DNA from: DASVEE01 sp036380735
GTDB lineage: Bacteria; Acidobacteriota; Thermoanaerobaculia; Gp7-AA8
NCBI GenBank assembly: GCA_036380735.1
Contig: DASVEE010000058.1
Location: 1-64,000 of the forward strand
Length of the DNA: 64,000 nt
Reading direction: 5' to 3'
Both the position numbers and the translations under genes were made by a program. This document shows positions 48,445 to 57,350 of this stretch, in pieces; positions within the stretch are counted from its first letter, which is position 1; every line of letters starts with the position of its first letter. The notes under the pieces are model-generated. The model did no database searches. It saw only the letters and a program-made list of their open reading frames with translations, and was not told where the DNA came from.

Positions 48445-48915
48445 TCAATCGTCCACCGACCGCACATCTTCCAGCAGTTCCAGCAGCGTGCGCAGTCGTT
48501 CAGAGGGGATGTGCGACAGCGCTCCTTTCACCGCATCCACCACCGGCGCGTCGAGTGACGCCAGCAACTCCAATCCATCGGCGGTGATCGTCGCGCGGAC
48601 GATGCGGCGGTCGCGGGCGTCGCGCGTTCTCGTCACGAGACCGCGTCCGTCGAGGCGATCGAGCAGGCGCGTCAGGTCGGGATCGCGGCGGACCATCCGT
48701 TCGGAGATCTCGCCGCAGGCGAGGCCGTCGTCACCGGCGCCACGGAGAATGCGCAGCACGTTGTACTGCGACTGGCTGAGATCGGCGGTCCGCAACAACG
48801 CGTTCAGCGGCACGATCACGTGATCCGCCGTGCGCAGGAGGGAGAGGACGACCTCCTCCTGCAGACTGCTGAACGGCCGCTTCTGCTTGAGCTCGCGCTT
48901 CAGCCTCCCCGCCAT
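48445..48915 (-). CDS. MarR-family transcriptional regulator
   Basis: 156 residues from the ATG at 48915 (upstream in-frame ATGs exist at 48939 and 48966). The winged helix is LSQSQYNVLRILRGAGDDGL, GEISERMVRRDPDLTRLLDR and LVTRTRDARDRRIVRATITA, the last containing the D.RD.R wing typical of MarR proteins. They act as dimers that release DNA on binding phenolic or other ligands. No obvious target beside it; the benzoyl-CoA operon starts 230 bp away on the other strand. Confidence 0.9.
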   Translation of the reverse strand: MAGRLKRELKQKRPFSSLQEEVVLSLLRTADHVIVPLNALLRTADLSQSQYNVLRILRGAGDDGLACGEISERMVRRDPDLTRLLDRLDGRGLVTRTRDARDRRIVRATITADGLELLASLDAPVVDAVKGALSHIPSERLRTLLELLEDVRSVDD

Positions 48916-48990
48916 CGCCGCCAGTGTACACGCGCACATCCTTTGCTCATGCGCTCCTCGGCGCAAAATTCGTTGCGAGGAGCAATTTCG

Positions 48991-49116
48991 ACAGGACCTA
49001 GAGGACAGAGGCCGCAGGCCCGATCGGCCCGGGCTGATGGCGCGGCGGCCTACCGCGGAGCCTTGGTCCCATAGGTCCTATTCGTCCTATCTGTCCCATT
49101 CGTCCCATCGTTCCCT
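48991..49116. repeat. 9-bp-unit element upstream of boxR
   Basis: Right arm 49066-49116 (GGTCCCATAGGTCCTATTCG and on, ending ATCGTTCCC) is clear. A shorter, poorer left arm lies at about 48991-49011 (ACAGGACCTAGAGGACAGAG). The centre holds GC-rich dyads. It lies between the divergent MarR and boxR genes, ending about 18 bases before the boxR -10 box. Confidence 0.75.
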
Positions 49117-49134
49117 GCCGCCACCCCGCTGAAC

Positions 49135-49145
49135 TATAATTCCGC
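49135..49145 (+). promoter_or_regulatory. Probable -10 element of boxR, near-leaderless start
   Basis: A perfect TATAAT at 49135-49140 lies only ten bases before the GTG start, so the transcript would have a leader of a few bases at most. The same 11-mer TATAATTCCGC occurs before boxC (50013-50023). No good -35 is seen, which suggests an activator. Confidence 0.5.
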
Positions 49146-49150
49146 CCGCC

Positions 49151-50017
49151 GTGGCCAAACCGGAACCGGAACACGACGAAGCCTTCCTCCGCGAGTTCGG
49201 AGAGCGCATCCGCGGCGAGCGCGCCCGCCGCGGCATGAGCCGCAAGCTCCTGGCCGACCACGCCGGCATCTCGGAGCGCTACCTCACCCAGCTCGAGTCG
49301 GGCAAAGGGAACGTCTCCGTCCTCCTCATGCGCCACCTCGCATCAGCCCTCGGCGTGCCGCTCAGCCGCCTCGTCGAGGACACTCCCCTCTCGCCGGAGC
49401 TGACCCTCGTGCGGCAGTTCCTGGCCCGCCTCAACCCGGAGCAGTTGCAGGAGGCGTATGCCTCGCTGACGCAATGGTTTGCCTCCGACGCCAACGTCTC
49501 CCGCGCCGGGCGCCTGGCGCTCGTCGGACTCCGCGGTGCCGGCAAGACCACCCTCGGGCAGGCGCTGGCCAAAGCGACCAACCTCCCTTTCTTCGAGCTC
49601 GACCGCGAGATCGAGCGCCTCTCCGGCACGTACATCGGCGCCATCCTCGAGCTGTACGGCCAGCAGGCCTACCGCCGCTACGAGCTGCAGGCACTGCAGG
49701 AGCTGCTCGCCGCGCATCCACAGTTCATCGTCGCCACCGGCGGCAGCATCGTGGCCGAGGCTGCCACCTTTGAGCTGCTGCTGAGAAGCTGCACGACGGT
49801 CTGGGTCCGCACGACACCCGAGGAGCACATGCAGCGCGTGCTGGCGCAGGGAGATCTGCGGCCGATGGCAGGCTCGCAGCAAGCAATGGAAGACCTCCGC
49901 CGCATCCTCGAAGAGCGGAGCGAGCTGTACGGCCGCGCCGACATCACCATCGACACCACCGGAAGAAGCATCGACGAGTCGGTGCGAGAGTTGCTGAAGC
50001 AGAAACCGGAATTATAA
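49151..50017 (+). CDS. boxR: BoxR-type regulator (XRE domain plus shikimate-kinase-like domain)
   Basis: 288 residues from a GTG. The N-terminal XRE helix-turn-helix is at about 15-70 (RRGMSRKLLADHAGISERYL), a linker follows, and then a shikimate-kinase-like domain with P-loop GLRGAGKTT at 126-134 and LDREIERLSG. This is the architecture of BoxR and BzdR, which repress the aerobic and anaerobic benzoyl-CoA genes and respond to benzoyl-CoA. It stands directly before boxC and boxB, as in other box clusters. No ribosome site is seen, in line with the near-leaderless start. Confidence 0.93.
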   Translation: MAKPEPEHDEAFLREFGERIRGERARRGMSRKLLADHAGISERYLTQLESGKGNVSVLLMRHLASALGVPLSRLVEDTPLSPELTLVRQFLARLNPEQLQEAYASLTQWFASDANVSRAGRLALVGLRGAGKTTLGQALAKATNLPFFELDREIERLSGTYIGAILELYGQQAYRRYELQALQELLAAHPQFIVATGGSIVAEAATFELLLRSCTTVWVRTTPEEHMQRVLAQGDLRPMAGSQQAMEDLRRILEERSELYGRADITIDTTGRSIDESVRELLKQKPEL

Positions 50018-50018
50018 T
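49991..50018 (+). promoter_or_regulatory. Candidate promoter of boxC inside the end of boxR
   Basis: TTGCTG at 49991-49996 and TATAAT at 50013-50018 are 16 bases apart; the -10 box overlaps the boxR stop codon. A GGAG site and the boxC ATG follow at 50043. Together with the shared 11-mer before boxR this suggests separate but co-regulated transcripts. Confidence 0.5.
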
Positions 50019-50042
50019 TCCGCATCCTTACTTGGAGTACGC

Positions 50043-51659
<1,617 letters not shown>

Positions 51660-51694
51660 CGCCGCCACACGGAAAGAACTGGAGCACGAGACCA

Positions 51695-53116
51695 ATGGCC
51701 CTCAATTACGACGAGAAGATCCCGAACAACGTCGACCTCTCCAACAACCGCACGCTGCAGCGCGCGCTGGAGCACTGGCAGCCGCGCTTCCTCGACTGGT
51801 GGCAGGAGCTCGGCCCCGCCGTGTTCCAGAACAACGACGTCTATCTCCGCACCGCCACGTCCGTCGACCAGCAGGGCTGGGCGACGTTCGGCATGGTGAA
51901 GATGCCCGAGTACCGCTGGGGAATCTTCCTGGCCGACCCGAAGCCGAACCGCACGATCGGCTTCGGTGACAACATCGGCCAGCCGGCGTGGCAGGTCGTG
52001 CCGGGCGAGCATCGCTCGACGCTGCGCCGCCTCATCGTCACGCAGGGCGACACCGAGCCCGCCTCGGTCGAACAGCAGCGCGCGCTCGGCCTCACCGCGC
52101 CGTCGCTGTACGACCTGCGCAACCTCTTCCAGGTCAACGTCGAGGAAGGACGCCACCTCTGGGCGATGGTCTACCTCCTCCACGCGTACTTTGGCCGCGA
52201 CGGCCGCGAGGAAGCGGAAGGGCTGCTCGAGCGCCACTCCGGCGACGCCGACAAGCCGCGCATCCTCACGACCTTCAACGAGCCGATCGAGGACTGGCTG
52301 TCGTTCTACATGTTCGCGTACTTCACCGATCGCGACGGCAAGTTCCAGCTCAAGGCGCTGGCCGAGAGCGGCTTCGATCCGCTCGCGCGCACCTGCCAGT
52401 TCATGCTGACGGAAGAAGCGCACCACATGTTCGTCGGCGACACCGGCATCGGCCGCGTCGTCCGCCGCACCGTGGAGCTGATGAACGAGCTGCGCACCGA
52501 CGATCCGGCGAAGGTTCGCGCCGCCGGCGGCATCGACCTGCTCACGATCCAGAAGTACATGAACTTCTGGTTCAGCTCCGCGCTCGACCTGTTCGGCTCC
52601 GAGATCTCGTCGAACGCGGCGAGCTACTTCGCGAACGGACTGAAGGGACGTCCCGACGAGTCGCTCTACGACGAGCACGAAGCGCACGGCGACTACACGA
52701 TCGACATGCCCGACGCGAATGGCGGCGTGCGCACGGAGACGGTGTCGCTGCGCAACGCCATGAACGAAGTCATGCGCGCGTCGTATATCCGCGATTGCGA
52801 GAACGGCGTCCGCCGCTGGAACGGCATCATCAAGAAGGGTGGCGTCGACTTCGAGCTGCGCCTCCCGAGCGCCCGTTTCCGCCGCACCGTCGGAGGCTGG
52901 GCCAACGTCCCGACCGATCCGGCGGGCAACCCGATCTCCGGCGAAGCGTTCGCCGCCGGTCTCTCGCAGTGGGTGCCGACGCCGGAAGATCGAGCGTTCG
53001 TCATGTCGCTGATGAAGCCGGTCAACGAGCCGGGCAAGGTGGCCAACTGGATCGCCCCCCCCGACCGCGGCATCAACAACCTGCCGGTGGATTACGAATA
53101 CGTGCGCGTGGCGTAA
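51695..53116 (+). CDS. boxB: BoxB, benzoyl-CoA 2,3-epoxidase oxygenase subunit
   Basis: 473 residues from the ATG at 51695, with GGAGCACGAGACCA upstream. It matches BoxB from its start (NYDEKIPNNVDLSNNRTLQR) to its end (DRGINNLPVDYEYVRV). The di-iron site includes Glu and His residues in EPIEDWLSFYMFAYFTDRDG and MLTEEAHHMFVGDTGIGRVV. It epoxidises benzoyl-CoA with oxygen and electrons from the reductase BoxA. It ends one base before the stop of a convergent SDR gene. Confidence 0.97.
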   Translation: MALNYDEKIPNNVDLSNNRTLQRALEHWQPRFLDWWQELGPAVFQNNDVYLRTATSVDQQGWATFGMVKMPEYRWGIFLADPKPNRTIGFGDNIGQPAWQVVPGEHRSTLRRLIVTQGDTEPASVEQQRALGLTAPSLYDLRNLFQVNVEEGRHLWAMVYLLHAYFGRDGREEAEGLLERHSGDADKPRILTTFNEPIEDWLSFYMFAYFTDRDGKFQLKALAESGFDPLARTCQFMLTEEAHHMFVGDTGIGRVVRRTVELMNELRTDDPAKVRAAGGIDLLTIQKYMNFWFSSALDLFGSEISSNAASYFANGLKGRPDESLYDEHEAHGDYTIDMPDANGGVRTETVSLRNAMNEVMRASYIRDCENGVRRWNGIIKKGGVDFELRLPSARFRRTVGGWANVPTDPAGNPISGEAFAAGLSQWVPTPEDRAFVMSLMKPVNEPGKVANWIAPPDRGINNLPVDYEYVRVA

Positions 53117-53117
53117 G

Positions 53118-53912
53118 TTAGCGCAGCATCTTTTCCGAGGCGTCCCACAGGCGCCGCGCCAGGTCGGCATCGCCGGCCTGGCGGCTTTTCGAGGCGATCT
53201 TCCGTTTGATGTAGAACTCGCCGGGGGTCCAGCTCTCGGTGGTGGACAGCCAGATCAGCGTGTCGGCGCCCTGCTCGGGCGTGATCATGAACAGTTTCGA
53301 GAGCAGGCCGCCGTATGCGGCGCGCAGGAGGGACGATCCTTCGCGCGCGAAGCCGGTCGCGACGACGCCGGGGTGAAACGACACCGCGCGCACGCCCTTG
53401 AAGCGGCGATTGAGCTCCGCGGCGTGGAGGATGTTCATCAGCTTCCCCGTGCCGTATGCGCGCATCGGCGAGTAGCGGCGGGCGTTCTCCAGATCGTCGA
53501 GATCGAGGCGCCCTACGCGATGCGCGCCGCTGGCCGTGTTGATGATCGTCGCGTTGGAGGCTTCGAGTCGCTCGCGCAGGAGCTTCGTCAGGAGGAAGCC
53601 GCCGAGGTGGTTCACCTGGAAGGTCTTCTCATGGCCGTCGCCGGTGAGCTGCCGCTGGTGAATGACGCCGCCGACGTTGTTCGCCAGCACGTCGATCCGC
53701 GGGTACTTCGCGAGCAGCTTCTCCGCGAGCGCACGCACGTCGCTGAGCTTCGCATAGTCGACGAGGTAGGAATCGGCGCCGATGAGCTGCGCGAGGTGCG
53801 TGGTCTCGGCCGAGCGGCCGGTAATGACGACGGTGTGCCCCTGCGCCCGCAGCGCCCGCGCCGCCGCCGCGCCGATGCCGGAGCTGCCCCCGGTGATGAC
53901 GATGGTCTTCAT
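53118..53912 (-). CDS. Short-chain dehydrogenase/reductase
   Basis: 264 residues. Classical cofactor motif TGGSSGIGAAAARALR at 7-22, NNVG near 78, and an active-site YGTGK near 155. The part after it (LMNILHAAELNRRFKGVRAV) and the length place it near the retinol-dehydrogenase-like SDR group. The substrate is unknown. It converges on boxB with essentially no gap, so transcription of the two must interfere or be balanced. A 9-bp-unit element lies upstream of its start. Confidence 0.88.
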   Translation of the reverse strand: MKTIVITGGSSGIGAAAARALRAQGHTVVITGRSAETTHLAQLIGADSYLVDYAKLSDVRALAEKLLAKYPRIDVLANNVGGVIHQRQLTGDGHEKTFQVNHLGGFLLTKLLRERLEASNATIINTASGAHRVGRLDLDDLENARRYSPMRAYGTGKLMNILHAAELNRRFKGVRAVSFHPGVVATGFAREGSSLLRAAYGGLLSKLFMITPEQGADTLIWLSTTESWTPGEFYIKRKIASKSRQAGDADLARRLWDASEKMLR

Positions 53913-53940
53913 CGCGCGATGCTATCGCGATTGGCGGTAG

Positions 53941-54056
53941 GGGGAACGATAGGACGAATAGGACAGATAGGACAGATAGGACGGATAGGACACCGGGCAC
54001 CTGTATGAGTCTTTAGGTCCTATCAGTCCTATTCGTCCTATCGGTCCTATCTACCC
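53941..54056. repeat. 9-bp-unit element between two minus-strand genes
   Basis: Left arm GGGGAACGATAGGACGAATA and on (53941-53991), right arm TAGGTCCTATCAGTCCTATT and on (54015-54056), loop about 25 bases. The right arm runs over the end of the DUF4198 gene and provides its TAG stop. Note the TAG directly before the left arm, as at 36689. Confidence 0.9.
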
Positions 54057-54838
54057 CGTTCAAAAATCAGTGATGCCCAGACACTTTCCCAGTCCGCATC
54101 ACCGCCGGCGGGCGCCGCCACCATGTGCGTGGTCTTCACCAGCCACACGCCTTCACGCGGCAGCGAGAACGTCACGCGGCCTTCTGCGTCAGAGCGCGCC
54201 TGCAGATGGCGGCGCTCATCGTCGCGGTGCATCGCTACGACGAGCGTTCCTTCCAACGGCTTCCCTTCGAACCACACGCGCACGGTCAACGAACGTGCAT
54301 CGCCGAAGGGGTTGCTCTCCGGGACCAGTTCCAGCCGGTAGCCCAGCGGCACGTCGAAGCCTTTGGCTTCGCCGCCGGCGCGCAGCAACGCTTTCGCCGA
54401 GCGTGAGAACAGCTCGCGCACCGGTTTGTCGCTCTCGCCACGTTGGGCGCGAAGCGCGGCGATGCGCTCCAGACCTTCCTCGCGCAGGTACTGCTCGAAC
54501 TTGGTGCCGCTCAGCTCGACGTCGCTCGCGCGGCTGCGATAGCCGATGACGACGAGGCCGGGATTCGAGACGGTGAGCTCCCCCGCCGGATCGCTGCCAT
54601 GCCGGCCGCGCAGCGGCGTGACCGCCGTCCCCTGCCGGGCGTTGAACTCGATGACCTTGCGGTCGTTGCGTCCGACCGCCTCGCCGCGGAAGTGCTCGCC
54701 GACGAGAAGGCGCACCGCCACGTTCGTCCCCGGCGCGGGGCGGAACGTCGACGGTTCCAGCCAGAAATCGTGGGCGAATGCGGAGGTCGAAACAAAAAGG
54801 AGCGCGCCCGTGAGCGCGCTCCTGCACATCTGCATCAT
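54047..54838 (-). CDS. DUF4198-family periplasmic protein
   Basis: 263 residues with a signal peptide (SALTGALLFVSTSAFA) directly followed by HDFWLEPSTFRP, the hallmark start of DUF4198, in which the His may bind metal. Later segments VRLLVGEHFRGEAVGRND, and GYRLELVPESNPFGDARSLT with SLTVRVWFEGKPLEG fit the family. DUF4198 proteins often lie beside metal-linked receptors, which fits the TonB-dependent receptor nearby. It overlaps the preceding gene by four bases. The last codon and stop lie in a repeat element. Confidence 0.87.
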   Translation of the reverse strand: MMQMCRSALTGALLFVSTSAFAHDFWLEPSTFRPAPGTNVAVRLLVGEHFRGEAVGRNDRKVIEFNARQGTAVTPLRGRHGSDPAGELTVSNPGLVVIGYRSRASDVELSGTKFEQYLREEGLERIAALRAQRGESDKPVRELFSRSAKALLRAGGEAKGFDVPLGYRLELVPESNPFGDARSLTVRVWFEGKPLEGTLVVAMHRDDERRHLQARSDAEGRVTFSLPREGVWLVKTTHMVAAPAGGDADWESVWASLIFERGR

Positions 54839-55701
54839 TGGACTGCCCTGGTGCGCTCGAAGAGATCGCGGAAGATCGAGCGCGGCGCACCCTTGCCGGA
54901 GGGCTGCGGGTTCTCCGGGAAAACGCCGCTGACGAAGACCGCATCGGCAGTGTTGTTGTCGATCACCGACGCGTACGGCACGACCGCGCCGCTGCCCGCC
55001 GTGATGCGGTACTCGACGGAGCCGATGTCGAACGTGCGCGACACGATGTCGCTCATCGGAAACTGCGTGTGCACGAAGGCACCGGGAACGATCGAGTAGT
55101 TGCGCGTGCCCGAAACGGCGCCGTTGCCGTCGCGGACCGTGATCGTCAGTTGCATCGCCTCGGAATTGCTGCCGTTGCCGGCGACGAACCCGAGGTTGGT
55201 GCGGAAACGGGCACTGCGAATGACGCCGGGGACGTAAGCGACGGCCGTGGCGAGATCGGTGATGCCGGTCGTGTTGTCGATGAAGTCGCGCGCCGGCGGC
55301 ACGGTCTGTCCGATCGTGTCACCGGAGGGGCTCATGCTGTACGAGCGGCTCGTGACGGCGAACGGCCGGTCGGCGCCGACGAGAAACGCTCCCGTCGTGC
55401 TGGTCATGCCACGGTGGCCGTTGACGACGTCCTTCAGCAGCACACTGCCGTTCGGCGGCACGGTGACGGAGCCCATCTCGACGGGGAAGACGTTGTCGCT
55501 GTTTTCCAGACCGCTCTCGATGAAGATGATCTGCACGTCGAGCGAAGTGCTCTGGAAGTTCTGCAGCGCGATGTCGCTCATCCACATCGTGCCATTCGCA
55601 CCGGGGGTATGCCCCCCGGCGGGAATGATGTACAGGTCGCTGTAGTGATCGGCGAACGCGATCGAAGGTAAGAAGAGGAGTATGAGCAGGAGTTTTCTCA
55701 T
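54835..55701 (-). CDS. Secreted beta-sandwich protein, unknown function
   Basis: 288 residues from the ATG at 55701 (a GTG 12 bases earlier is possible). Signal peptide KLLLILLFLPSIAFA. The mature part starts with YIIPAGGHTPGANGTMWMSD and continues DIALQNFQSTSLDVQIIFIE, with RFRTNLGFVAGNGSNSEAMQ later. It is a distant paralogue of the product at 26894-27730. The pattern is common in secreted proteins of Acidobacteriota-like genomes. The role is unknown. It is co-transcribed with a DUF4331 and a DUF4198 gene. Confidence 0.82.
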   Translation of the reverse strand: MRKLLLILLFLPSIAFADHYSDLYIIPAGGHTPGANGTMWMSDIALQNFQSTSLDVQIIFIESGLENSDNVFPVEMGSVTVPPNGSVLLKDVVNGHRGMTSTTGAFLVGADRPFAVTSRSYSMSPSGDTIGQTVPPARDFIDNTTGITDLATAVAYVPGVIRSARFRTNLGFVAGNGSNSEAMQLTITVRDGNGAVSGTRNYSIVPGAFVHTQFPMSDIVSRTFDIGSVEYRITAGSGAVVPYASVIDNNTADAVFVSGVFPENPQPSGKGAPRSIFRDLFERTRAVQ

Positions 55702-55709
55702 GATCGGTC

Positions 55710-57134
55710 TCACTGATTCGCGTGCGGCCGGCTCTCGAAGCCCTGGTGCGGCAGCGCCACGTAAGGGAACGACGTGAGGAACGCGCGCTCGTTGGCGTCG
55801 ACGCCATCGCCGAGTGCATTGTTCGGAGCCCGGTTGAAGCCCGGGACGAGCACGCCGGCTACGACGCGGAGCGCGATGTCGACGACGTCATCGCCGAGGC
55901 GGCGGCCGTTCGGATAGCCGGCGGTGTCGCCGCCGATGACGCCGAGGCGGTTCGGCTGCGCGGTGACGGGGATCGCGACGTTGAGGCGCTGCATCTCGGC
56001 CGGAACGACGTTCGCCGGCTGATTGAGGCCCGGCACGCCGGTGAGGAACACCTGCACGAGATCGTTGCGCGGTGCCGGCGGCGCGTCGATGTTATAGAGC
56101 GCCTTCATCAGCGTGGCGACTTCCGGATTGAGAATGCGGTTGCGGAACGTCTCATTGGAAGTGAAGAGCGGCGCGTCGCCGCTGGGCTCGGACGCATTGA
56201 AGATGTCCTTGAAGGCGCGCGACAGCACGACTTCATTGACCAGCGGATGGCCCAGGCGGGAGACCTGCGCGTTGCCGCTGAGGTTCTGCGTCAGGCCGGG
56301 GCTCAGGACGCTGACGCGCGGACGGCTTGCGCTCGCCCACACGCCGATGACGGCGTTGCCGGCGGTCGGTCCGGTCGGCGTGCTGCCGCCGGCGACGAGC
56401 TGTGAGATCGGGATCTGGATGGCGATGGTGTGAACGTTGTAGCCGCGCAGGCCATCGACGCCAGCCGCCGACTGCGCCATTGGCGGAACCTGGTGGAGCT
56501 GCTGGACGGGGCGGAGCGTCAGAAGATCGACGATGGCGCCGATGTCGACGAAGAACGGATCGTCACGCGGACCGGCGAAGACGCGGCCGCCGTTGTTCGG
56601 CAGCGAGAAGATGGCGGCATTCGCGAGTGCGGCGTAGTCGGGCGTCGATTTCGGCCCGATGTTGTAGGGCGCAACCTGGAAGTTCGCACCGAGCGACGTG
56701 GCGGCGTTGCCACGGCGGGCGCCGGTAATGCGGTTCACCGTATAGAACTGCCGCACGTTCAGGTTCTCGGAATCGATCGTGAGGACCGGACCCGTGTTGT
56801 AGAGGAACGTGTTGGCGTTGCGCGTCTCGGTGCGGAAGCGGAACTGGTAAGTGATGTCCTCGCGTGCGTCACCGGTGTTGTCGATGTGGATCTCGTACAC
56901 ACCGCTGTTGCTGAAGTTGTAGAAGTTCGGCCCGTTCGACGGCTCCTGCAACGGAATGTAGTTGGCGATGATGGTGATGGTGTCGGGAGCGTCGGGGCTG
57001 CGGAAGACGTAAACGTCGGTGTTGTCGTGCGTCGGATCTTCAGTGATGAGCGGTGCCTCACGATGCGACGAAGCCAGCATCGTGGTGGCGGTGAGCGTCA
57101 GTACAGCTAACAGGAATCGGATCTTTTGCTGCAT
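55710..57134 (-). CDS. DUF4331-family secreted protein
   Basis: 474 residues from the ATG at 57134 with AAGGAGG upstream. The signal peptide ends at LASSHREAPLI, and the SSHREAP motif is the DUF4331 start. Further family segments: DNTDVYVFRSPDAPDTITII, YNFSNSGVYEIHIDNTGDAR and HPLVNEVVLSRAFKDIFNAS. The biochemical role is unknown. It heads a three-gene unit (with 54835-55701 and 54047-54838) divergent from a TonB-dependent receptor, so the group may handle one surface ligand. Confidence 0.92.
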   Translation of the reverse strand: MQQKIRFLLAVLTLTATTMLASSHREAPLITEDPTHDNTDVYVFRSPDAPDTITIIANYIPLQEPSNGPNFYNFSNSGVYEIHIDNTGDAREDITYQFRFRTETRNANTFLYNTGPVLTIDSENLNVRQFYTVNRITGARRGNAATSLGANFQVAPYNIGPKSTPDYAALANAAIFSLPNNGGRVFAGPRDDPFFVDIGAIVDLLTLRPVQQLHQVPPMAQSAAGVDGLRGYNVHTIAIQIPISQLVAGGSTPTGPTAGNAVIGVWASASRPRVSVLSPGLTQNLSGNAQVSRLGHPLVNEVVLSRAFKDIFNASEPSGDAPLFTSNETFRNRILNPEVATLMKALYNIDAPPAPRNDLVQVFLTGVPGLNQPANVVPAEMQRLNVAIPVTAQPNRLGVIGGDTAGYPNGRRLGDDVVDIALRVVAGVLVPGFNRAPNNALGDGVDANERAFLTSFPYVALPHQGFESRPHANQ

Positions 57135-57350
57135 GCTTGTTCCTCCTTGTGTGCGGCGCAGACCAGTGCAGCTCCATGTCCACAATTACGCCCAAACTAG
57201 TCAGATAGTCCTGCGGCGACTGTAGGAAAGCCTGTAGGCACAGCTGAGGGAAACCCCACCATCGTAAGAAAGGACGCAGGACACGTGCGGTTCACCGCAC
57301 GGCGGCACGCGCCGCGCAGATGCGCACGCCTCATCGGAGGAGCCGCGGTC

